A DNA stretch of 64,000 nucleotides, taken from contig OZ025218.1 of the NCBI GenBank assembly GCA_964019055.1, positions 7,536,454-7,600,453 on the forward strand. The letters are read 5' to 3'. Position numbers and translations under genes: made by a program. The DNA is from Anthopleura xanthogrammica. Its lineage: Eukaryota > Cnidaria > Anthozoa > Actiniaria > Actiniidae. Numbering within the stretch: position 1 is the stretch's first letter; each line of letters begins with the position of its first letter. The notes beneath the pieces are model-generated. The model saw only the letters and a list, made by a program, of their open reading frames with translations. It searched no databases and was not told the origin of the DNA. Positions 55,982-64,000 of the stretch are shown in pieces.

Positions 55982-58900
55982 TTATTTCCTCTTTTTGGAC
56001 GGTCTGTCGAAAGCCTGCTTGCTGCCGCCGGCGTGAAGAGAATGGAACTTCACAGCGAGAGGATTATCCTGCGCCCATGCAGACTCGAACTGAAATACAC
56101 AGAAACACATAAAATTACCAGTTAGAAATATAATTTTGGGAGTTTTCCACCAATATAGCGTTTACCATTTACCTCACAACCAAAATTTCCAGATTTTTTT
56201 GTAAATGGTAAACACCCTATATATACCATACACATTCGTTAAAGAATCCTTGCCAACTACAATGCACTGCGCGCCTATATCATCGTTTACATACTAAATT
56301 TACATTAGATTCGTTACCAAAACTTATGAAATTTTACTTTGCCATTATATTTTGATAGTTTTAAAACGTCTAGCTTGAATAACAAGACCGATGGAATTTG
56401 ATTCCCAAACTTCACCTAAGAACCGCCATCTTAATTGGCATAAAAAAATGGCGGATTGCATTGTTTTCGTGCAGTGCATTTTAGTTGACTAGGATTCTTT
56501 AATATGCGAGGACCCAGGGTCTGACCCTGCCTCTGCCATTGACTAATAAAAGCAAACAAACAAACAAACAATTTCAGCTGCCTCATGGGTTGGGAGGAGT
56601 TGCACACGTCCCCTACCTTCCCCACCTGGGGGTCAGTTTGGTCATACCTGAGTTGTATCCTGATCGGCCAAGTGAGTATATTTCGTTCTTCCAGATCGAC
56701 CAAAGTTTTTGACCTAAAAACGTAACAAACAACGAGCATGAAATATTGTCATCATCATCATCGTCATCATCATCATCAGAAAGATAGCATGGCTTGACTT
56801 TTCAGAATGTACAATAACAAGCAAGTATTATATTATTATTATTATCATGATCGTTATCATTATCGATCAGCATTATCGATCATCATCATCATTATCGATT
56901 ATTTGTATCGATCATCATCATCATCATCATCATCATGATTATCATCATCCTAGCTTCCATACCTGCATAACTTTTGGTAGAATTGTTTTATCGAAGTGAT
57001 CTTCCAGTGTGGGTGTGGCAAAGTCTCGTCTATATACCGTATCTTCCTCGTCCTATGAATTGAAACATTCATTTGATCAATAGTTATTGATCTAGTCAAA
57101 CCTCGCACGATGAATGACCAGTTTCAGTTGCTGGGACGCAAAATCGTTATTTTTTTTACGATGGGATGGAATCCAGGGTGGCGTTGCGGTACTACACTCG
57201 GATTTGCCTTGACTCTTCCCACGTCTGAGTAGATATAGTTAGGTCTCTCCTTTGATTTTAGGGTTCTTCTACGGTTTTCCCCCCTTACCAAAACCTAACA
57301 TGCTAAATTCCAATTCGATCTGTGAGTTAGCCGTGCCCTGACTTTCATCAGCCCAGAGGTTGTTTCAGGGTTCGATCTGTGAGTTAGCCATGCCCTGACT
57401 TAGATCAGCCCAGAGGTTATTTCAGGGTTCGATCTGTGAGTTAGCCATGCCCTGACTTTCATCAGCCCAGAAATGGTTTCAGGGTTCGATCTGTGAGTTA
57501 GCCGTGCCCTGACTTAGATCAGCCCAGAGGTTATTTCAGGGTTTTATCTGTGAGTTAGCCGTGCCCTGACTTAGATCAGCCCAGAGGTTGTTTCAGGGTT
57601 GGATCTGCGGGTTAGCCATGCCCTGACTTTCACCAGCCCAGAGGTTGTTTCAGGTTTTAAAGGTAGACGCGCAAATGCAAGATTTTCATATTGCTTTATT
57701 TGCTCCAAATGGTGGTCAAATGTGCTCTCACCCAGAAAGAATTCTATTGTAAAGTTACGATTCAGCTGATGAACATTACGCACGAGACAGGAATAGACCT
57801 TTTACATATGTAGCTCTGGCCTAATATATATTTTTTTCCATTTCAGACCACGTGTTATTCCCTTGAGTTTCATTTCTTTGTTTAATGGTTGCACATGACA
57901 AGACACATGAATATAGATACAACTCAAACAAAGAATCTTATTCACGAGAGAATGACACGTGGTCTGGAATGGGAAAACATTACGCCCAAACTAAAAGGGT
58001 CTATTGAATTGCTGGGTTTCAATCAGCTGATAACAGTCTTTGAATCTCATTATCTGCTCCAAATGGTGGTCAAACACTGACCATCATGTGCTGTCAGCCA
58101 GAAAAAATTCTATTGAAAACTTGTGATTCAGCTGATGAACATTCCGCACGAGACAGGAAATGACGTCAAGTGAAACCCAGCAATACCATCAATACGGGCA
58201 CGTCGAAGGTACAGAATTGACAGGATCTGGTGAAATAATCACGCTCGAAAAGGGCGTGGTCATAGCACGGTACGGCACGGCACGGTACATCTGCACTTAC
58301 CAAAAAGAACGCTCCACGATGATAATATTTCTGTAAGAATTTGTATTTCCCCTTGACTGACTTATTGGTGACTTGTTTAGGATTACTTTTGAATTCAAGA
58401 CGTCGTTCTTCTTCTGTCATTCCACGTACACGTTCTGTATCCACTCTTTCTTTTTCTATCCTGTAATAGAAAACACAAACCATTCATTATATGCTTGTAT
58501 TTTAGGAAAACTGTGTACGTTATTTTTAAGATTGCTATAGACCCCTTGCAGCACGTCGGAATGCAGCTGAATTTGGAGGACAAAACAATAGGTTCCAATT
58601 CTTAGGAGATTGAAATTATTTTGTTTTGTCCTCCACACTGAGCTGCTTTGACGTCACGTGTAAGAGGTCTATGGACTTTTTCGGCTTGGCGGTAATGCTT
58701 TCTTATTTTAGGCCACATATCATTCCCTAGAGTGTTATTTCTTTGTTTAATGTTTGCACATGAGAAGACATATGAATATGGATACAACTCAAACAATGAA
58801 TTTTATTCTCAAGAGAATGACACGTGGTCTGAAATAATAAAAAACATTACGCCCAAGGTTAAAATATATTACTTACTGGTCTCTCTCTTCTCGGTCTCTC

Positions 58901-61900
58901 TTGATTCGTTTAAGTTCACGTAGCTTCCAGGCTTCATACTGAAAAGAAAGAGAATTTCTGTTGTCAGTCTCCCCATGCTCGTAGTAAATACTTGAGGAAT
59001 CATGGTATATATACATACTAGTTATACAATGGCTTCGAGTGGCATACCGTGGAATATCCCACGAATCACGTTTCTAGTATACACACGAGCCTTTAGGCGA
59101 GTGTGTATACAAAGAAAATACGAGTGATGTGTGGGATATCCACGGTATGCCACGAGAAACCATTGTATAACCATTTTATCCCACACCATTGAAAATACAA
59201 ATGCGTAGATTCAACGCGCAGTGCATGATGGGAAGGAAGAGTGAAATACCGACGAATATACAACGGCTTTCCTGCTTTCTGATTGGCTGTATTTTCTATG
59301 GTGTGGGATAAATATAGGATATTACATGGTCGTGCAGAGATACGAATTTTATCTTCGAGTGTTGATATTATCTCTCACGAGTGAGCGCAGCGAACGAGTG
59401 AGAGATAATATCAGCACGAGAAGATAAAATTCGTATCTCCAAGCGGCCATGTAATTTTCTGTTTATTATATGAAATCTTCAATGAAAAATAATGGAGAAT
59501 TTGAGACTTGCTGAGCAAAAAGTCGAAATTTGACACCACCAGTGTTGATATAAATCGTATCCACTGGCCACTGGTGGGAGTGGGGATATCAATTTTATCA
59601 TTTTGATGTCAATCAATATCACACTCTATTTTATATAATAAATATACATATTCAACTTACTGCTTCTTCATCATTTTCTGTATCAGATATCACAACTTGT
59701 TCTTCTTTTTCGACTGAAAATGAAGGGGAAATGGGTTTAGAATCATATATTGAAAATACGATTTACTTCAATGATAATAATATACTTTATTTAATGATGG
59801 GGAAAGAAAAAAACCAATTTAGCTAAAGCTAATCTTACATTGGGCCATCAAAATTTATTTTTCAAAATGCAAATATATGAAGAAGAAAAAATGCAAGATA
59901 GAAAGGAAAGAAAAAAATACGTAAATCAATCAATCCCCAAAAGAGCGTGTTAAAAAGTATAGAGCTTAAAAACGTACAGTCAATGTTGTTAATGTTGTCC
60001 ACCAAAAAAGACATTTAGACCAAAAGAAATGTCACGTGATACCTAATACACTCGCTCTAAATGCTCGATACCAGCAGTCATTGTATAAGTAGAGTTAATT
60101 ATTATTATTCTCTGTTCATTGTTACTCATTATAGAGTTTGAAACCAGAAATTATATCGTTTAAAACCAATAAACAAATCATCACGTGATACTTCTTTTGG
60201 TCTTGAAGTCTGTTTTCACAGGACAACCTTTATGACAATGACTGTATTATTATAACGAGAGGCCAAAAACCCCATTTTTCTGCTCTGTCGGGTGGTATGA
60301 GAATGCTAGTAGCAAACCTACCTCCTTGCTCTTCCTGTCTTTCCTTTCTCATCATTTCCTCTACAAGCTGTTAGAGGAAAAGATACATGTATTTTACTAA
60401 CAATGCAAGGGGACAGTCCTGTTTTAATGGGTGTTAGTGGGATAGGGTGGGATGGGGTGGGATGGGGTGGGATGGGGTGGGAGTAACAATATTAATAACA
60501 ACAACAACTTCAAATACAGCCTCCTTATCAAGCAAAGAATGAAGAAAAATATGAAGAAAGCAGACCAAAAAAATTACGGCAACTTTGCTCACTATTTGCA
60601 TTTGCAATAATCGTGTTCCCCCCTTTTTTTGGCGTTTTCTTTTTTTGCTTCAGCATACCCCCCAGATCCTTGGTCCTCGCTACGCCCCTGACACTGAAAT
60701 GTTGCCTTCATAGATATCTTCATAGTTTTATATTTACAGTGCGACGTGCCTTACCATAGCCACCCAACAAACTTTTTTACAAGTTAGCCAATCAGAAAGC
60801 GAGAATCTGTAAATTTGCATGTGAACTTGCTTTGTTGTTACCGCAAATATTTGAACTTCGGAGCAAGAACTTGAAGAAAATGCTTAAAAATCTCTATTTC
60901 TAAAACCAGTTTTGCTCTTTTGACTTGCTAACACTGTCTTAATACTTTCATAGGCAGTCTTTTTCATGTGGAAATTCTTTGCAAGAAGTGATTTATCGTA
61001 CTTGTACAAAAGTTTGTTGGGTGGCTACGGTAAGGCGTGTCGCACTGCAAGTATGTTTTTATCATTATGATTATTATTATTATTCGTATGAGAATTCGTC
61101 TAACCTTTCTTGAAGTCTTCTTTCTTTCTTCCATTATTTTTTTCTTTTGTTCTTCCTTCTTTTCTTCATCCACTTCCATTTTTTCTCGTTCTTGAACAGT
61201 AACTCTATCACTCCTGGAAATATATTGATAAATATTGTTCAGTTATAAATATAAAATGTGAACAATTTTCTCAGACACTTCAATCGGTTTTAATACAATC
61301 TTTTAATACAATAACTTATTCATTTATAGTGCACAAATATCTGAAACTACACGTATAACTGTTTTCAAATGATATTACAACAATTATAAAAAATAGAATT
61401 TATGTAATAAATTCTATATGGCTCTAAAAGCTCTTGAAAAACTAAGTAATCACTAAAAACTAAGAAGAAAAAGAAAACTGATTAAATTGTTTAAGAAATT
61501 ATCGACATGGAAAATTTCATTCTCCTAGCATTTGGTGCGGAGATACAGCTATTTCGAAAAAGGTTGGCGAAGGTTTTGCTGCATGTTGCATGTTGCATGT
61601 TGCTTCCAAGCTTGAAATGTATTATATTCATATGTCAGCACAAAAGAAAATATGCTGGAAAAATTTGCAGATAAAGTTTGGTAAAATTCTATACTGTTGT
61701 GACCTTTTGCTTCTTGAGTTCACATAACCCATACCCTACTGCATTTCGGGCCAAAAGCAACAAAACCTTTATCAACCTTTTAAAGATACACCTATTTGAA
61801 AAAAAAAACATTGCAGCAAATATCTAAGAAAATTGAATTTTTTTCCCTAAAATAACTGCATTGTGGAGGTCGCCATACCTTCTGACAAAGACTGGTTTTA

Positions 61901-62939
61901 ATCTTGGTCCTGTTTCTTCCTCAGAATCTGAATACTCTTCATATTCTGATGACTGAAATGACAAGCATCACATTGTTTCATACAAAAGATCATTTCACTT
62001 AAGATGTAGGATAACAACACATTACCTCTGGGGTCTCAGATTCTATTCCTGGTATCACAGATTACTGTAGCTCAGTGTTGGGTCTCTCCCTCGACTTTAG
62101 GGTTTTTCTCTCGATTCTCCAGTTTTCCTCCCTCCTCAAATCAAACCCAATCACACTGAATTCTAATTTGATCTGTGAGTTGGCTGTGCCCTGACTTAGA
62201 TTGTTTCAAGGTTTGATCTGTGAGTTAGCCATGCCCTGACTTAGATCAGCCCAGAGATTGTTTCAGGGTTTGATCTGTGTGTTAGCCATGCCCTGACTTT
62301 GATCAGCCCAGAGGTTGTTTCAGGGTTTGATCTGTGTGTTAGCCATGCCCTGACTTAGATCAGCCCAGAGATTGTTTCAGGGTTTGATCTGCGAGTTAGC
62401 CATGCCCTGACTTTGATCAGCCCAGAGATTGTTTCAGGGTTTGATCTGTGAGTTAGCCATGCCCTGACTTAGATCAGCCCAGAGGTTGTTTCAGGGTTTG
62501 ATCTGTGAGTTAGCCGTGCCCTGACTTAGATCAGCCCAGAGATTGTTTCAGGGTTTGATCTGTGAGTTAGCCATGCCCTGACTTAGATCAGCCCAGAGGT
62601 TGTTTCAGGGTTTGATCTGTGAGTTAGCCATACCCTGACATAGATCAGCCCAGAGGTTGTTTCAGGGTTTGATCTGTGAGTTAGCCGTGCCCTGACTTAG
62701 ATCAGCCCAGAGGTTGTTTCAGGGTTTGATCTGCGAGTTAGCCATGCCCTGACTTAGATCAGCCAAGAGGTTGTTTCAGGGTTCGATCTGTGAGTTAGCC
62801 ATACCCTGACTTAGATCAGCCTAGAGGATGTTTCACGGTTCAATAACATTTTAAGACTTTGAAAGATTGAATACATAATACTTACATCTTCTTCTTCTTC
62901 TGCTTCTGACTTGGCTTCATCCTCTACATCCAACAAATC
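55982..62939 (-). CDS. MFAP1: MFAP1, middle and C-terminal exons (5' end outside window)
   Basis: Coding exons in transcript order: 62939-62886, 61952-61879, 61213-61105, 60367-60322, 59713-59661, 58938-58877, 58460-58301, 57052-56963, 56713-56648, 56089-55982. Phase is kept at all nine junctions, giving 257 residues of C-terminal sequence. Diagnostic motifs: [100 protein letters not shown] and a basic end (RPSKKRK). MFAP1 is a nuclear, highly charged coiled-coil-rich protein of the spliceosome (B complex) working with Prp38; the name microfibrillar-associated is historical. Two exons are very small (46 and 53 nt). The exons coding the acidic N-terminal third were not found before 64,000. Introns hold many repeats, but every exon looks intact. 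Confidence 0.93.
56745..56950. repeat. (ATC)n-rich low-complexity region in MFAP1 intron
   Basis: Imperfect CATCAT tracts at 56,749-56,778 and 56,830-56,948 with interspersed ATCG and GATTATC. Confidence 0.85.
57220..57655 (-). mobile_element. 57-bp minisatellite element, inverted copy, in MFAP1 intron
   Basis: Minus-strand orientation relative to 34,508-36,335. Flank GGTTCTTCTACGGTTTTCCC ... AAATTCCAATTCGATCTG, followed by about 6 units containing GAGTTAGCCGTGCCCTGACT and AGCCCAGAGGTTGTTTCAGG. Confidence 0.75.
57656..58300. other. MFAP1 intron sequence
   Basis: A MITE of the TAGACC family (57,794-58,013), flanked by a partial duplicate of CTGATGAACATT-CGCACGAGACAGG at 57,765 and 58,133, and a short CGGTACGGCACGG stretch at about 58,268. 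Confidence 0.55.
57794..58013. mobile_element. MITE-like element, TAGACC...GGTCTA family
   Basis: TAGACCTTTTACATATG ... TTTCAGACCACGTGTTATTC at the left; GAATGACACGTGGTCTGGAA ... AAACTAAAAGGGTCTA at the right. Confidence 0.7.
58538..58673. mobile_element. MITE-like fold-back, TAGACCCCTT family
   Basis: TAGACCCCTTGCAGCACGTC and CAATTTGGAGGACAAAACA-type left arm; TTTTGTCCTCCACACTGAGC ... CGTGTAAGAGGTCTA right arm. In the intron between two MFAP1 exons. Confidence 0.75.
58685..58862. mobile_element. MITE-like element, TAGACC family, abutting MFAP1 exon
   Basis: GGCTTGGCGGTAATGC ... TTAGGCCACATATCATTCCC left; GAATGACACGTGGTCTGAAA ... ACATTACGCCCAAGG right. Its right end is only about 15 bases from the splice donor of exon 58,877-58,938. 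Confidence 0.65.
59021..59171. mobile_element. Fold-back element in MFAP1 intron
   Basis: Arms GTTATACAATGGCTTCGAGT-GGCATACCGTGG and CCACGGTATGCCACGAG-AAACCATTGTATAAC pair nearly end to end, with GTATACACACGAG/CGAGTGTGTATAC in the centre. Confidence 0.8.
59321..59455. mobile_element. Fold-back element in MFAP1 intron
   Basis: Arms ATTACATGGTCG ... GAGATACGAATTTTATCTTC and GAAGATAAAATTCGTATCTC ... GGCCATGTAAT, with TGATATTATCTCTCACGAGT inverted in the centre. Confidence 0.85.
59714..60321. other. MFAP1 intron sequence
   Basis: AT-rich with no feature recognised beyond splice sites. Confidence 0.5.
60368..61104. other. MFAP1 intron with G-rich repeat and MITE
   Basis: A short tandem repeat of GGTGGGATGG (about 60,436-60,482) is followed by the CAGTGCGACG element (60,737-61,046). 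Confidence 0.6.
60737..61046. mobile_element. MITE with about 45-bp inverted repeats (possible Tc1/mariner type)
   Basis: Left arm CAGTGCGACGTGCCTTACCA and on through GCCACCCAACAAACTTTTTT; right arm AAAGTTTGTTGGGTGGC and GGTAAGGCGTGTCGCACTG. It begins with CAGT and follows TA at the left; the right flank is CA. This fits a decayed TA target duplication, but the superfamily is only inferred. Confidence 0.8.
61214..61878. other. MFAP1 intron sequence
   Basis: AT-rich; a TGCATGTTGCATGTTGCATG short repeat at about 61,581-61,602. Nothing else recognised. Confidence 0.5.
62070..62850 (-). mobile_element. 57-bp minisatellite element, second inverted copy, in MFAP1 intron
   Basis: Flank GACTTTAGGGTTTTTCTCTC ... 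TCACACTGAATTCTAATTTG, then about 12 units of the 57-base repeat (GAGTTAGCCATGCCCTGACT, AGCCCAGAGGTTGTTTCAGG) ending at about 62,845, some 40 bases from the splice donor of the exon 62,886-62,939. Confidence 0.8.
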
Positions 62940-63238
62940 CTGCCAAAATTCAGACATAAAAGTTACAACACAGAGCACTAATGAACCAGATACATTTGCA
63001 TAATTCTGACAACCATGTTTACTTTACAGACCCATTCAGTACATTACAGATAATGTATGTACTGTGGAGCACAAAATATAAATGGACACTGCAAAATATT
63101 TGACTCTATATTTAAAATTAAAGTAAATAAATGGTTTGAACCCAGGATTTTTGCTGCATTTTTGGTCATTCCACAATTTATTTATTTATTATTATTTATT
63201 AATTATTTATTTATTGTCAAAATCTCAGTCACTAATTT
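62940..63238. other. MFAP1 intron, distal part
   Basis: AT-rich, with TTTATT repeats near 63,177-63,216. No further MFAP1 exon recognised. Confidence 0.45.
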
Positions 63239-63787
63239 AGAGCAGACTTTTCTGTATAACTGTGAAAAGCTTGTGGTGTGCATGAATATGGTAATGACAT
63301 GCTAGGCACTGCCACCAGACCAATCACATTGCATGAGAATAGGCAATGTGCATCAAAGCTCACAAAGCACTCTGGGAAAGTGAGTTCTTTAAAAATGTTA
63401 CAGGGAAATCAAAGGAACTCAGAAAAAAATTACTCTGTTATTTTCGTCTGATGAAATCCTTTTATTTCCATAGAAAATGTTGAAGGAAAGATTATCAGAT
63501 GAATTTTTAGAGGAGCCAAAAAAGCATAAGAACTCACTTTCCCATCATGCTTTGTGCTAGAATTTCGAGCTCATGCACATTGGCTATTAACTCATTATCC
63601 AATCAAATGCCCAAAACACAGCAGAAAAACAGTGCAGACAAGGTCATGCCAAGGTCATGGTACTGCTAGGCCAATCATATTTTGTGTGAAAAAAATCAGC
63701 CAATCAAAGTTTTAAAAAGTGTCATGGTTGCAGCAAGGCACACAGTCATATGCACCAAGCTTTTTATATTCACAAGAAAACTGCTCT
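63239..63787. mobile_element. Longest member of the AGAGCAG MITE family
   Basis: The left end AGAGCAGACTTTTCTGTATA and the right end ATTCACAAGAAAACTGCTCT are inverted. The interior has inner inverted segments (CTCACAAAGCACTCTGGGAA-AGTGAGTTCTT with AAGAACTCACTTTCCCAT). At about 550 bases it may be closer to the founding element. Confidence 0.7.
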
Positions 63788-64000
63788 GATGAAACAATGT
63801 TTGGTCAGTCTTTTTAGAGATCACACGACTCTTATTGGGTGTTCCCCAGAGAATTGTTTCTTTATCTTTCTGAAATTTATTTGTTCATACAGTATTTATG
63901 TGGATATGAAAACATAAAGAAAAATTAAGCATGGTTTCAATTGGGTAATTTACCAGCTGAGTTGATCGCCTTCCCCAAAAGGAATTATGGGTCACTATTT
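63788..64000. other. Right edge of window
   Basis: No feature supported. A possible donor (CAGCTG-GTAAAT, minus strand, about 63,952) was looked at as an upstream MFAP1 exon but its codons do not resemble the family. Confidence 0.4.

Larger units (their letters stand above)
58939..59660. other. MFAP1 intron with two hairpins
   Basis: Fold-back elements at 59,021-59,171 and 59,321-59,455 are separated by a segment repeating ATCCCACACCAT in both orientations (59,180 and 59,300). Nothing coding. Confidence 0.6.

Noticed and set aside
57300..57655. tRNA-like GGTTCGATC motif repeated
   Set aside because: Part of the 57-base minisatellite; no acceptor stem or anticodon arm can be built around it.
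63940..64000. Possible upstream MFAP1 exon at the window edge
   Set aside because: A donor-like site exists but the codons do not match the acidic N-terminal region expected and the phase is uncertain.

Overview
The window looks like animal nuclear DNA, most likely from a cnidarian and probably an anthozoan (coral or sea anemone). This is an inference. It rests on intron-rich genes with canonical GT/AG junctions, an AT-rich background full of microsatellites and fold-back elements, and gene types familiar from anthozoans: secreted SRCR arrays and PAN-EGF-fibrinogen-like proteins resembling coral skeletal-matrix proteins. The single conserved housekeeping gene, MFAP1, is plainly metazoan. No tRNA, rRNA or CRISPR was recognised.

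Region 1 (about 1-34,100, + strand) is a tandem array of four paralogous SRCR genes. Each starts with the same 49-nt signal-peptide exon (2285, 10629, 16917, 26641) behind a conserved TATA-like box, followed by phase 1-1 SRCR exons. Domain count and C-terminus differ. Copy 1 has three SRCR domains and a five-codon tail. Copy 2 has four SRCR domains and a Thr/Ser/Lys-rich tail. Copy 3 has three SRCR domains plus a fibronectin-III-like module of the receptor-tyrosine-phosphatase type. Copy 4 has four SRCR domains plus the same module. All four models keep frame across every junction and give about 351, 519, 486 and 603 residues. All lack an obvious membrane segment, so they are read as secreted. 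Copies 1 and 4 share a near-identical 5' block (1-2690 and 24,890-27,075); copies 3 and 4 share the 3' half.

Region 2 (about 34,500-36,300) is a dispersed element carrying about 22 units of a 57-bp minisatellite. The same unit recurs inverted at 57.3 kb and 62.1 kb inside MFAP1 introns.

Region 3 (about 36,800-55,650) is a second segmental duplication. It carries three copies of a two-exon gene for a secreted PAN/Apple - EGF - fibrinogen-like protein. Two are intact (41,199-42,446 and 52,661-53,900). The middle one (45,357-47,180) has lost most of exon 1 and is split by a non-LTR retrotransposon. Antisense carbohydrate-sulfotransferase-like fragments follow copies 2 and 3.

Region 4 (55,982-62,939, - strand) holds ten coding exons of MFAP1, a spliceosomal protein, covering the middle and C-terminal parts; the 5' exons lie beyond the right edge. 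Its introns are full of MITE-like fold-backs and minisatellites.

The two duplicated families encode secreted, disulfide-rich proteins and would plausibly act outside the cell in recognition, adhesion or matrix building. MFAP1 is unrelated to them in function.
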